From NCBI GenBank assembly GCA_963978545.1, contig OZ021726.1, forward strand, positions 52,869,959 to 52,933,958: 64,000 nucleotides of DNA, in the 5' to 3' direction. The notes below the pieces were generated by a model. That model ran no database searches. It saw only the letters and a program-made list of their open reading frames with translations, and was not told where the DNA came from. The position numbers were made by a program, and so were the translations under genes. The DNA comes from Linyphia triangularis. Taxonomy: Eukaryota > Arthropoda > Arachnida > Araneae > Linyphiidae. Of the stretch, positions 31,881 to 44,368 are shown one piece after another; within the stretch, counting starts at the first letter, position 1, and every line of letters begins with the position of its first letter.

Positions 31881-32150
31881 ATTCACGAGAAAAAAACCCG
31901 CTTCCAATATAAGTGATCTTCCTCCGAACGCAGCAGCCGTGTGTTCCTGAAATGTGTTTCGGGCAGCCGCGTTGCCATGGTAACCAATGGAAAGCAATAG
32001 AAGCCTTCCCTCCGCGCAATGCAATAGCGGTGTTGCTGATGAGGAATTAATTCTAACTTCGGCTGCCTTTGAGAATTCAATGACCTGATTGGCTCAGCAT
32101 ATGAGAATCTGCGTGGGTGGGGTAAATGTATTACCAAAACAACGCAATTT
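31880..32150. promoter_or_regulatory. GC-richer island with RFX X-box and CCAAT boxes (possible promoter/enhancer)
   Basis: A perfect X-box GTTGCCATGGTAAC (31971-31984) overlaps CCAAT (31984-31988), with ATTGG about 100 bp further (in CCTGATTGGCTCAG). RFX and NF-Y sites together are typical of ciliary-gene and other regulated promoters in animals. Overlapping minus-strand open frames are likely by-products of base composition. Confidence 0.4.
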
Positions 32151-34310
32151 TATGACATCATTGACTGATTCGCAAATTTAAAAGAAAGGAGGATTGATTT
32201 GTGTTTTCAAAAAATAAGTGTTTCTTTCTCATCTTATTCATTTCATAAAAATTGAAAGAAATCTTTTATTTGAGTTTGGGTATTAAAGGTTATAAAGATT
32301 AAAGACTTAGAGTTCATGAATAATTGGGAAAAGTGGGAGGTGTGGGATGGACGCATGTTTCCCGCTGCAATAGCATTTTCGATCACGGGCATCCACTGAT
32401 GCCGTTTCAATACTTCTTGCTAGGAAAAAAAAAAAAAACGTAAGGTATTCTAAATTAATGCTTTCAGAAGCTAAAAGAGCGTCCCCTCCCGGTAAGAGAT
32501 CGAACAATTTTTTTTTATCTAATTTTCTTAATTTAATTGAATATCCAATCAACGGACAAGTTGTCTCAATCCCCTAATAGTAAAGGTTTACGAGATGTAA
32601 TTGTTTAAAGATGGGGCACCACGTTTGGTAAATCCTTTTAATCGAATTTAATAAGAATGAGATGCAAATCAATTTATTCGTTAATGGAAACATAAAGCAT
32701 TAAGAAATAATAGATTTCTACAAAATTTAACAAATCATTCTTCGACACGATTGGCCGAGCTTGAAAAGAATAATGAAACAAACAGAGACAGCAAACGATA
32801 TGTAGAACAAATGAAATCGAAAGAATTTAAAAAAAAAATTAAAAAAAAAAAATGTGGTGAATACAATGTAATACAGAATATTTCAATTGGCAAAAAATTA
32901 GTTTCCGTTATGATATAGGTGGGATTTAAGTGCTTTCATTGGTAAGACATGGTCAACTTGTATTTTATTCCTTGTTATTGGTGTGTGAGAGGTCTGGAGC
33001 TCGGTATTTATCCTTGCGCTGCCTAAGAGTCCCAATTTTGAAGAAATTTCATACTCATTAATTTGTATTTTCGATGCCCGACAATAAAATTCAAGTATAC
33101 TTCGTTTTTGTTCTAGAATTAAGTATATTTGTTTTAGAAAATGCGGTCGTTTCTGAACACCCTACATAATAAGAATGGACTTGTTAGTCAGTGCACAGTC
33201 TGCGCATTTAATAAGATTGATTAGAGGATTTTTTTTCGGAAGTTCATCATAGGCATTGTATTCTATTGTTGAGAGATATAAGACTCATTAAGTTTCTTCA
33301 ACGTGCTTAAATGTGATCTTTTGCTTTCTACAGTGATCTTGTCTTCTGTATACTATAAAAATTTGTGTATTATTGCTAATTTTTTTGCTTCAGTTTTCAA
33401 ACAAACAGCACACAATGTGCAATTTTAAATAAACTATTTGTCAGAAGCTGAGATCTTAGCCTTTAACCAGATGAATCATAGTGGTTCCACACAGAAACCA
33501 CCTACTTCAATTTTTATTTATACATGGTTTTACAGCGAAACCACATAGCATATCATAAATAATCTAGATAATTTTTCGATTTTGTATGACCTGAAACAAA
33601 GTGCAATTTTTTTATGCAGAATTTTTTTTATTAGGTATGTCATTTGTGTTCACTGTTACTTGCATTGTGGTTTTGTAACCTAATCACTTACAAAAATTTA
33701 AATAAATACTTTTTTGTTAAAGGGAAGTCATTTTTCTACTCATATAGAGGGTCCCTTACCAAATGTCATTAAAATAGGAAATACAATCGAAATTCGTGCT
33801 TCAAAGTGTTAAATTTATATATCATTGATAAATTTTTGTTTTATAAAACGGAAGAAAATGGGATCGTAACAGAAAAACACCATCCGAAAATAATTTAACA
33901 TTTTTTTTTTTTTTTTTTTTTGCGGGGGTGTAAATAAATGCGAGCCGACAGGTTGAACAAATATTCAAACATAGTACGCAATGTTTGTTCTTTCATTTCC
34001 AACATGATTCAATAATTATTCATTTTAAATGTATTGGGATTATAGCAGTCTAAAAAAAAAGAATTTGAATTTACTTTATTCGGTATAATTCATAGATAAT
34101 TAGTCTAAATCCAGAACTAATGCTTGAGGCAACATGGTAATAAAAAAAATAACTTTATAACCAAATATTGCAATCAATTTAACTTTATAACTTTTTGCAA
34201 TTAAAAAATTAGATATTTAATTATTATTATAAATTTTAAACAGAAAAATGTTATTGGCAAAATTTGGTGCTAAAATAAAATACGAATTTTCAATTATCGT
34301 TAAATTTATA
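32151..34310. other. AT-rich intergenic, nothing recognised
   Basis: Homopolymer runs at 32829-32852 and 33902-33921. No gene or repeat call. Confidence 0.5.
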
Positions 34311-34311
34311 A

Positions 34312-34995
34312 AGGAGGACCGGGGACCAAAATTTTAATTTCTTTAATATTTGTTGGATCAACACAATTTTTTTATGTAATTGTAGAACAGTGTACTGGTC
34401 TATAAAATCTATTAAAAAAATGTAATTAATTTTTTTTATTAAAATTTTATAATTACTATAAAACAAAATACTTAATAAAAAAAATAACTTAATAAACTTA
34501 AAAATTATATGCATGTGTTCACAAGTATATAACAAGTAAATTTACCAAACACAATTTTGATATTTATAATGGATATTAAAATAAAAAATTTTAACTATTA
34601 AAGGTCATTTTTTTTCTTTAATAATTAAAAAAAATCATATCTGGAGTAAAAGACAAAATTTAATTTTATTTTTTTGTAAATATCTTCAAAAGAGTTAATA
34701 CAATATTCATGGGAAATTTAGTGTATGTTACTTAATTACAAATGGAGTTATTTCCAATTGTGTAAAAAAAAAAAAAAGATAAAAAAAATCATCAGTGAGA
34801 AAAAGCTGTTTAAAGTTCATGTAGAAACTAAGTCAGCGTCAGCTTTCAGATATTAATTTGACAACTGCAAGTCAACGGAAAGGGATAGCATTATAAATAA
34901 GGTATCAAAATTATAGTAATTGAACATGTTTTTGAAAGCTAAAAATATTTTTTTGTGCAAATTTTGAAAATATTTGGGCCCTGAATCCCCTTAAC
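34312..34995. mobile_element. Possible diverged relative of the TTAA-flanked element
   Basis: The left AAGGAGGACCGGGGACCAAA and right TTTGGGCCCTGAATCCCCTT are roughly inverted and resemble the ends of 49554-50274. The AT-only interior and length (about 680 bp) also agree. Divergence is high. Confidence 0.35.
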
Positions 34996-35445
34996 ACATC
35001 AACAACGGCTGGCAAGAAAACTTGCAAATCGGAATTTTTTTATTTTTTTATTGATGATAAATTGCGATTGTGGTTCCCCTTAGTATTTTTTAAAAATAAT
35101 TTTCCAAATAACCTGAAAAATTCAAAATATACCTTAAATGATCTAAATAAACGAGTTAAAAGTTACAAATAATGACTATTTATCCATTTCAAAATTGTCT
35201 TTTATGGGTTGATATTAAATGCAATATTGATGTTGCATTTGTAATTAACGTGATATGTAACTGTTCATATGATTTGTAACTTAATTCTATGATTTGAAGA
35301 CACTGTGGTAAGAAAAATATAGCATTAACAGTAAGTTTATGGGTGGTGAATACTAAATATTCCATTTGTATATCAAATTGTTTTTAAACTGCACTGGGCA
35401 TGAAAGGATTGAAAACACCAATTTGTCGTCTCCCAAAACCCTGTC

Positions 35446-35626
35446 GCCGACCAAACGGTATAGTGGTTAGCTTGCTAGCTTCTAGACCGCGAGGTTGCGG
35501 GTTCGAGTCCCGTGTTAGGCATGGGTGTTTGTAAATGTATGTTGGCTTGTCTAATGACGAATGTTTCGGCGCATTATAGCCCTCGTGTTGCTGACGGCGC
35601 CAGATAATCTGAAAACAACCAACCAA
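35446..35626 (+). mobile_element. SINE A copy, full length
   Basis: tRNA-like head GCCGACCAAACGG with pol III A box TATAGTGGTTAG (35459-35470) and perfect B box GGTTCGAGTCC (35500-35510). It is followed by the body TTTCGGCGCATTATAGCCCT and GTTGCTGACGGCGCCAGATA, ending AACAACCAACC. Target duplication CCCAAAACCCTGTC (35432-35445, 35627-35640). Confidence 0.92.
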
Positions 35627-36092
35627 CCCAAAACCCTGTCAAAAGCACTTAAAATAGAATACAATGCGTAAAAGGGTTTTGCAATGATATCATATTAATA
35701 AACGCTTTTGAAAGGATATCTCTAGTTTGGAAGGGATTCCAAATATTACGAAAGGCAAATGGCGCAATTAGTGTTCAAATGAGTAAGAAGTTTCCACGCA
35801 GTCCTGCAATCGACCTCGTAATAAATAATCTTTAAAAAGAAGACTAAAGGTTCTAAACCTTTTTTAGAGAATGGAACATTAATTCGAGAAAATGCAATTT
35901 CGTATCTTTTTAATTAACGCCAAGATATATAAGTAATTTAACTTCCAAGAATGTAAGCAACGTGTCGATGATTCAATCCACAATACATTCAAACGCGTAC
36001 GTGCAGTTGTTAGTTCAGAAGTAAGATGTAATGATTTATAAAATACTTAATAAAATACGAAAAATATAACCCATAAAAACAGAGTTTTTAAA

Positions 36093-36736
36093 AAATCCTT
36101 TATATGCATTGTCAATTTTCATATTCATTAACACAGCGCCAATATCAAAAACATTTCTATCAGCAAAATGTACGGCAAACCACGTTTTAAAATTTTAAAT
36201 GAACGTGAATTTATGCTCTCACATTAAAATATCATTTATTTATTCTGATTAAATTAGTTAGTTATTAAAAAAAATTGGCTACAAGAACGAGTTTCAACAA
36301 TAGCCGGTTCAATGCTTTTCTAATGCGATTGGATGACGGCAAGTTGGTTTAATAGTACTCCGTAAAAGCGACTTTTTAGTGACAGTTACTGCCCCAAAAT
36401 TTGATAGATTTGGTTTGGTTTGTACGCTCACAACGACCTATTTTGTGCACAATAACGGCTAATCGGATCGGAACCTACAGCTTAACGTTGATTCTGAACC
36501 ACAACGAACATCCATGTCTTTCTCCAGGATTCGAACCCGGTACCTTTGGCATGCGATGCCAGAGCTCTAACCCCACAACAATCAGGATGGCCAAAATTTG
36601 ATAGAATGCATTGTCATCGACATCGAACCTATCTGGCAAAATTCAGCCCAATTGAAAGACGGCAAGGGGGTTAATTAGGCCTCCACAATTTCAGCCGCCA
36701 TCGACAAACATATAAAAGCGAAGTTAATATAAAGAA
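36093..36736 (-). mobile_element. MITE-like repeat C, copy 4, split by SINE B
   Basis: Begins AAATCCTTTATATGCATTG and ends AAGTTAATATAAAG, inverted relative to the copy at 1691. The SINE B at 36409-36590 interrupts the shared phrase CCAAAATTTGATAGAATGCA. Confidence 0.65.
36409..36590 (-). mobile_element. SINE B copy, full length
   Basis: Target duplication CCAAAATTTGATAGA, 15 bp perfect (36394-36408, 36591-36605). The minus strand carries B box GGTTCGAATCC and the family body, with an ACAAACCAAACCAAA-type tail at the left. Confidence 0.92.
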
Positions 36737-37790
36737 TTATTAAAAAATGTTTTATGCAGTTAAAATGAAAAGTTTAAAATAACATTCAGGTATCCATTTA
36801 TTTATTTTACATTAACAAAAAAGTGAGCTGATTTTTAAGGAACCATTTTTTTTTTTTTTTTTTGTCATGGAATCTGGGCACTTTATTGACAGAAACTCTA
36901 TTTTCAAATTCTTTTTTTAAAGAAAAAATCGGAAATATTGAAAAGCAATTCGAATGCCATTATTTTAGCAAAAGATACCATGCAAAGAAAGATTCCATTT
37001 AAAATTCCATGAAATATCTACAATAACTACAATACTCTAACATGTTACAAAGTTTTCAGCGGCTAAAATTATCCAGAAAGCCCAATGTTTTAGTTTAACT
37101 GATGATGCTGCTTTAGGAACAGATGCATTTTAGTTATTTTAAAATTATTCGGTGTTGTAAATATGATTTGGTCTAAGAAGAAACACAATCAGGGCAGTTC
37201 GCGCAGTGTCTACCTACACTTCAGGGTCTTTGTTCATTAACATATGCCACTTGCTACAATCACAAACTGAAACTTCTACTTTTCGACGACCTCGCAAAAC
37301 GAACCGAAACTTCAGCATTTGTTTGTCTTCTATCGAGTTAGAATTAAAAACCCAACTCCTTTCTTAAAATAGAGTAAGTACATCGTCTTTCACTGATAAG
37401 GCTTCCTGTAGATGATCCAAGTGCTTGAATCTCCTTGATTAAGATTAGTTTTAGTTCTTAAGTGACCACCGACTTACTTAAAAGGGAGGAAATATTTTAA
37501 TAACATTTCTTTGTGCGCACATGGGAAGGTTCTGGATTGTGCGTCGGAATATACCCTCAACGTTAAATGGTAAGTTTGTTAATCAGTATACTTATAAAGC
37601 AGAAATGCCCATATGATACCTTTCGTTTGTAAGAAAATTGTCACAGAACGAAAGTTGTGAGTGAAACTTTTTGACAATCGGACTAGATCAAAATCTGGGC
37701 GTAATGATGTTCATATTTATCTTCGTGTGACAAAGAAAATATAAAATTCAATCTTGATTTTACATCCAATCCACATGGACTAATCACACT
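36737..37790. other. Intergenic, nothing recognised
   Basis: Mostly AT-rich with a T run at 36847-36863. 37190-37450 is slightly GC-richer but shows no coding signal. Confidence 0.5.
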
Positions 37791-37794
37791 CTAA

Positions 37795-37995
37795 TATAAT
37801 AAGTCCAGTGTTGACATTAAAATAATGAGTCTAATTTTAACACTAAAATAATGAGTATTACTTTAACACTAAAATAGTGAGTCTAATTTTGAAACTAAAA
37901 ATAATGAGTCTAACTTTAACACTAAAATAGTGAGTCTAATTTTGAAACTAAAAATAATGAGTCTAACTTTAACACTAAAATAATGAATCTCTAAA
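37795..37995 (+). repeat. Tandem repeat, about 28-bp unit, 6-7 copies
   Basis: Unit (A/T)AATGAGTCTAA(T/C)TTTAACACTAAAA. Alternating variants (AACACTAAAATAGTGAG versus GAAACTAAAAATAATGAG) give a higher-order dimer of about 56 bp. Confidence 0.8.
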
Positions 37996-38525
37996 ATAAT
38001 AACACTATTTCTTATAAAAGGCTGCATAACTTCAAACATATCTCACATAAAAAAGTAAAGATCGAAAATTCAATTTATTGAAAGTCCTTCAAACGAATGA
38101 TACATTAATGTAAAATAAAAACCAGACAATTCCTGTAGTATTTGTAGTGTAGAAATAAACTTCGATAAGTTTCTTTTTGAAATTTTTTAGTATAATAAAC
38201 CTAAGTCAAACTTAGTAAAATTGCAATTTAACCAATTTTTGGATAGGGGTGAAAAATATTCTTGCATATTGTTTGGGAAAATATATCGTATATAATTTTC
38301 TTCATTGCAGTTTGTTCCTAGGGGGTTTGGTAGGTACGCAGCGAAATTAAGCGGATGTCATACTTTTTATTTCCGAACCGTTTATTCTCAATTGCAGTTT
38401 GTTATTTAAAGGAAAATAGGTTAGTTTAAAAGGTAGGTTGTAGGTTAAAGAACAGTGCAAAAATTTTGGGAAGTTTTAATAGGTATACCGTAAGTGACAG
38501 CATGGGCGATGAAAGAACTATTTTC

Positions 38526-38785
38526 AAGAGGGTGTAGATGGCACCGGGGGGGGGGGGGGAGGACTGTGAGGTTAATTTTTATGTTTTACCTTGATTTTTT
38601 AATTGACTATCTTAATGAAATTTCAATTAATAATTATGTATTAAATTTATTAATTGAATATTTTAAAGCCTATATCATATTTCTATTTCCAATAAATCAT
38701 ACCACTTTCCTCCTCATTATTTTTTTAATTTTCAAAGTTAACGGGGTGCATTGGAATTCCCCCCCCCCCTGGCGGCACTTATGAA
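38526..38785. mobile_element. Small G-run-ended element (tentative)
   Basis: AGATGGCACC plus a G run at the left faces a C run plus TGGCGGCACTTAT at the right, roughly inverted about 250 bp apart. The interior is AT-rich. Confidence 0.3.
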
Positions 38786-38867
38786 TGGCAGCACTATAGA
38801 AAAGAGAAAATCGCAATTTCAGTACTTTGAGGAAATATAAGGAATCTTTAATCTCCCAGTAATAGAA

Positions 38868-40212
38868 TCTCTATATATATAAGGCAAAGCCCTTACTCAC
38901 TCACTGACTCACTCATCACTAATTCTCCCACTTCCCACATAGTCACAACTCTGAAAATCGGCACAAATATCAACAATGGTAAAAATAGAAAAAGTAAACT
39001 ATTTCGATCTCGATTAACCCACTTTAAGGGGTCGAAAAGGGGTTAAACGTTCCAAACGGGGGACATTCGAAAATCCTACTTCCCACATAGTCACGACTCT
39101 GAAAATCGGCACAAATATCAACAATGGTAAAAATAGAAAAAGTAAACTATTCCGATCTCGATTAACCCACTTTAAGGGGTCGAAAAGGGGTTAAACGTTC
39201 CAAACGGGGGACATTCGAAAATCCTACTTCCCACATAGTCACAACTCTGAAAATCGGCACAAATATCAACAATGGTAAAAATAGAAAAAGTAAACTATTC
39301 CGATCTCGATTAACCCACTTTAAGGGGTCGAAAAGGGGTTAAACGTTCCAAACGGGGGACATTCGAAAATCCTACTTCCCACATAGTCACAATTCTGAAA
39401 ATTGGTACAAATGTCAACAATGGTAAACATAGAAAAAGTAAGCTATTCCGATCTCGATTAACCCACTTTAAGAGGTCAAAAAGGGGTTAAACGTTCCAAA
39501 CGAGCGATATATTCGAATGTCCTACTTCTCATATTTTCACAATTCTGAAAACTGGTGTGAATATCAATAAAGACAAACGCAGAAAAAGTAAACTATTCCG
39601 ATCTCCGGTGGATCAAGGGGTGGAAAAGGGGTTAAACGTTCCAAACGAGGAATATTCGAATGTACCACTTCCCATATGGTCACAACTCGGAAATTTGGTA
39701 CAAATGTCAAAAAAGATTAAACATAGAAAAAGTAAGCTATTCTGTTCTCGATTAACCAACTTTAAGGGGTCGAAAAGGGGTTAAATGTTCCAAACGAGGG
39801 ATATCCGAATATTCCTCTTCCAATGTAGTCATTTTTCTGATATTTTTTTGCAAATGTTAAAAAAATAAGTCATTCCAATATCGATTAACGAATTTTTAAG
39901 GGATGAAAAGACGACGCAACATTGAAAATAAACGAGGATTAACTTAATGTCTAATTAACTTAATTCCAATACAGCTACTACTTTGAAATTTAGAACTAAG
40001 AGCAAACATAAACACAATAAACTATTCCAGTTTACTATTCACAATTATAAATTTCGTTTAAAATGTCAATAAAGGAAAGTTCCTATTTTGATAAATCAAT
40101 TTGTCGGGATCGAAATGGGAGCAAACGTCTGAAGTGTAGAATACATGAATGCTTTTTGATCGCTAAAATGCTAATGGTAAAATTTCGTAGCGCAGCACGG
40201 GTATTCAGCTAG
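38868..40212 (+). mobile_element. Helitron-like element with internal 148-bp tandem array
   Basis: Inserted between A (38867) and T (40213). Starts TCTCTATATATATAAGGC; ends CGTAGCGCAGCACGGGTATT then CAGCTAG, with a small hairpin (CGT.GC/GC.ACG) just before the CTAG terminus. These are Helitron hallmarks. No Rep/helicase, so non-autonomous. Its 3' end resembles that of 15299-16079. Confidence 0.8.
38931..39830 (+). repeat. 148-bp tandem array, about 6 units, in Helitron
   Basis: Unit starts CTTCCCACATAGTCACAACT at 38931, 39079, 39227, 39375, 39525, 39668 and (partial) 39817. The first three are almost identical, while the later ones diverge progressively and change length (150, 143, 149). Each contains AAGGGGTCGAAAAGGGGTTA. 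Confidence 0.92.
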
Positions 40213-41285
40213 TACCATATATAACTGTGATGAACTTCCAAAAACAATTCATATAAACAAATTAATTTTAATTCTTTAAATGTACAAAAAATCAGTTATA
40301 ATTAATTGAAAAATATCAGGACTTTTTTTTTTCTCTTCTTCTTCCTTCATGATAACAGTTATTAATTTGATTTTTATACATAAAATATTAATTCTTAATA
40401 AGAAAAATACCATGTGAAAGGACCCGACGCATTTTGACTAACAAATTATTATTAATAATTATTATAATTATACTCGTTATATTTATTTCGATATGACTAT
40501 TCTAATTACTTTTTCTAATATGATTAATTTATTAGCAATTTTGACGTTTTTATATTTGACCTTACTTTAAATTTAATTAAGAAACCTTCAGCTGTGTATG
40601 AATTATCATTAAGAGTAATTTTATAAACAGTGGAATATTAAAAACTAATTAGTTAGTTTCGTAGTATGTGTGACTTAATTGTCATGCAATTTCATTTAAT
40701 TTTTTACATTTTTTAAATAAGTCTGACATAAATATCTTTCTTCTATATTCGACAAATTATGATACGTAAATTTTATAAACTATTTGACTATGTTCGTTGA
40801 AAACTTAATTACAACTTTCTTGAATGCGATTAGGAAAGTTAGAACCAAAAAAAAAAAAAAAAAAAATTAAACCAGATCCTGTAAAAAGCTCAAGTTGGAT
40901 GTTCCGGGACTTTTGATATGTTTAGGTTGAAATTGAAATTCCAGAACAATTTTGAAAAGTTAGAATTGGTAATAGTTTTTTTTTTCCACAGTTTTTCAAC
41001 AGTCACTCAATTCCAAAATGTTTTATGTCCTCCGTCCACTTTAAAAAAATTTGTAAGATAAGGGAAAATGCTTTCTGAAAAGACGTTTGACTTATATGGT
41101 TTCATGACTACAAGAAAAGTTTTTGTTAATATATTTTTATGCTCAAATATTTCAATGAAATATTCAATCAAAATGGTGATTTTGTTTATTTTTTTCTTTA
41201 TTACTTTCAATTAATGTTAACATAGGGTAATAAAAGTATTAGATTTGGTAAAAAAAATTATTTTTTGTAGTTTTTCTTATTTTGG
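40213..41285. other. AT-rich intergenic, nothing recognised
   Basis: A run at 40848-40866. No coding or repeat call. Confidence 0.5.
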
Positions 41286-41287
41286 AG

Positions 41288-41463
41288 CCCCTCTGATGAC
41301 TAGGGTTAGCGCTCTGGCCTCGCATGCCAAAGATGCCGGGTTCGAATCCCGGGTCAGGCATGGATGTTCGTTGTGGTTCGGAATCTACATTAAGCTGTAG
41401 GTCCCGGTCTGATTAGCCGTCATTGTGCATAAAAATAGGTCGTTGAGCGTACAAACCAACATC
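41288..41463 (+). mobile_element. SINE B copy
   Basis: Head with GGGTTAGCGCTCTGGCCTCG, perfect B box GGTTCGAATCC, body GTGGTTCGGAATCTACATTA, and end AGGTCGTTGAGCGTACAAAC. Target duplication not clear. Confidence 0.88.
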
Positions 41464-42082
41464 CAATCTTGTTTCGTAACACCTTATTTTCAAAAATGTG
41501 GTCTAGAAAAAATGTCTTTCTGTGGCCAGCGTAACTTTCAAAAGGATTGACCTACGATGTTCAAATTTTGTTTATATATTAGTGGTTGTCATGGGACTTG
41601 TCATTAAAGTTTTCGTCAAAATTACGCATGCGTTCAAAGTAGCTGCCATGACAAAAATTTGGGTTTTTCAGCTATTATCAAAAAAACGGTTCTAATGATT
41701 TTGATAAAAATCTGTATGTTAATGCTTTAAATGTTTTCTAAACATCTCAACCTCTAAAATTCCCGTACAAATCGATAAAGGAGTAGAAAGTTGAAAAACG
41801 CATGCTTGTGTGGCAGAGTTCTCTCCTTTTGAGTATCGCTCATAAAAGACTATTTATTTTCTGTTTCACTGACAAGAAAGGATAATGTAATAGAAATCAT
41901 AAAGCATATCACCAATTAAGCATATTTGGAGTTTTTTTTTTTTTTTTTCCAGACCAGTAAAATAATTATCACCAAAAATATCGTCAAACTGGAATTTTTT
42001 TTTTAAATAATGAAAATGAAATTGCATTATAAGAAATTACACCAACCCATGACAAATTTAAATGCAGTGACCAGTATAAAGT

Positions 42083-42117
42083 GTAATTGAAAGTTGCGCG
42101 ATATTCCACACCCCTAG
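42083..42117 (-). repeat. Transposon-end-like repeat, second copy
   Basis: The reverse complement of 18203-18240 (GTAATTGAAAGTTGCGCGAT, then ATTCCACACCCCTAGT). Confidence 0.45.
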
Positions 42118-44018
42118 TAATGTTTATATTCTCTAACTCATCTACTACGTCAGAGCTTTGAATCATGAGTCAGCTAAGCAACATTGAAACTTCTTTTATA
42201 CTATCTCTCGTTTTCTGCAACTTCCCCCACACAAAACCTTTTCGTGTTTTGGAACTTCCTATGATAAATGCTCGGCCTTGTACGAAACGAGAATTTCCCC
42301 CAGTATCTGGTTCCTCGAGTGTCCTTGCGTCTGAAATTCTCAGGACATAATTGTCTTATGAAGAGTCCTTGAAGAGATTATTATTTCATCAACCATTCCT
42401 TCCCGTTTCTCACCCAAAACCCGTTAACCAAGAAATTGTAAAGGCGGGAAGTATTTACAACACCTTGCCTTCAACGAGGGGACTCTTCCTTTGTTCAAAA
42501 AACATCGAGTAATTGAAAGCAGTTAACATTTGGGCAACCATGCAGTGCAAGATAAGGGCTTCTATTTTCCAACCTTCAATGTTCATCGCAAAAAGATATT
42601 AGTTCCATCATCCAAAAAAGATTGAAACTAAAAAGATAATTAAATACAGGATAGCTATAATTAAACTGACGCTGTTAAAGAGGGATCATCAGTATGTCCT
42701 GCTGTAGGGGCAGATTGTGGCAGAAAAATGCTACATTGTTTCTGCCGCAATATCTGCTAGACAAATGTTTTAAAACGCGTAAATTTTTACACCAGGTATA
42801 ACAAGAGTAGTATTAAATCATTAAAAAAATTTCAAGAAAAAATAAGCGGTTGTTTATCATTAGAACTTAAAACAATTTTTTGGGGGGAGAGGCAGGGGTG
42901 TTGTCTAAAACTTCTTTCACAACCGATTAACCTGTAAATTTAACTTCTATAGTAGTCCTTAAAGTGCCTCATATCCATCTAGTGGCAAAAACTTGAACTA
43001 AAAGATGTAGTGTCAATTACACTCACCGTTTATGCTAAAATATATCAGAGAGAAAAATACTTTAGCCTTAACAAGTAAGGAAATGCTTTTAAGAAATTAC
43101 GTTCGTTGCACAAATGCTTATGGTTACAGATGTTAATAAAAATCCTGGAAATTTATATCGCAGATTAAAAATGGTGCATCTGCAATTCAAGTATTTAACT
43201 GAAGCCAGTACAAATTTAAATCAACGCAATCAAACGCAAACCCATCCGGTCTGTAACAAATTTTTAAGCTAGGCAAAATATCACATAAGACTTCGTTAAA
43301 ATTTCAAAACATAACCAAAACAAGGATTAATATAAAATTTAAAAAAAAAAAAGTAATCTATCTTTTACTGAAAGCTTTAAAAAGTATTATAACTATACAA
43401 TCTGGATTACATTTTTTTTTTTTTTTTTACGTTTAATAAATAGTTCATTTACAAATTAAATATTTTTTTATACACTCATAAAAATGTCAAAATATTTTCA
43501 ATAAGGTTTTGACACTTTGAAACTTTTCGAAATTTGAAAGGGGATTTTAAAAAACCGAAAAATAACTAAAAACTGCAATTATTGTTAAAATATAACAATA
43601 TACGAAAAACAGAATGCAAGAGGTAAATTATACACAATAAATCATAGGACAACCATAACTAAAAACTTGACATGAAATAACATTACTTTTATGTAGCAAA
43701 AAGTGAGAAATCAACAACAAATGCAATTTATTTCATCTTATCTATTTATCTCAAACAACATACAGTCAAAATTTCCCTACTTAGTCACATTGCGATAACT
43801 ACACAACGTAATTTAAAAGGATGGACAACTTGAATATCATTAAATTCAAGGTAATCGAATGGAACTAATTGGTTACGAGACCTGATGGACGATGATACAA
43901 GCAAGAGTTATTTTATGAGGAAGTTTTTTTTGTTGTTATCAAAAAATTAATGATTATCTTATCACGGAATAACATTGTTTATGTGCATTCTTATCCGGTT
44001 TATCCGTTTATGAAAAAG
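42118..44018. other. Intergenic, one GC-richer stretch
   Basis: 42130-42490 is less AT-rich and non-repetitive, with a TGAGTCAGC AP-1-like site at 42159; no protein match. The rest is AT-rich with A/T runs. Confidence 0.4.
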
Positions 44019-44368
44019 TGATTTCCCACATGTTTATACAATATTTTTTATAATCACGTGCAAAAAATATCTTTAATATACATGTATAATTTAAAGTTGG
44101 CAACTCCAGTCAATGAATCTCTTACTGGGAAGTACTTTTTCACACGAGTGCGGGAAAGTCGCACTCCTCGTAGCAAAATGATACTTTTGCCACGATTTCT
44201 GTTTAAAAATGATTAAATAAAGTTAAATTTTTTGCACGTTGTTATAAAAGTGACATTTTTAAAAGAGATTCATTGATTGAAGTTGTCAACGTTAGTTTAT
44301 ATATGTATTAAAGATATTTTTGGACGTGATTATAAAAAAATGTTGTATGCAACACATGTGGGAAATCA
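44019..44368. mobile_element. Foldback element, copy 3 of the palindromic repeat
   Basis: Inverted arms of about 105 bp: TGATTTCCCACATGT at the left and ACATGTGGGAAATCA at the right, continuing through the TATAATCACGTGCAAAAA / TTTTTGGACGTGATTATA blocks. The core carries the TTTTCACACGAGTGCGGGAA and CGCACTCCTCG phrases shared with 55-690 and 1075-1440. This copy shows the element is a terminal-inverted-repeat transposon. Confidence 0.75.

Noticed and set aside
35446..35520. Apparent tRNA gene with intact A and B boxes
   Set aside because: The cloverleaf is incomplete (poor anticodon stem, weak acceptor pairing), the same head recurs in several copies with a common body, tail and target duplications, so it is a SINE head.
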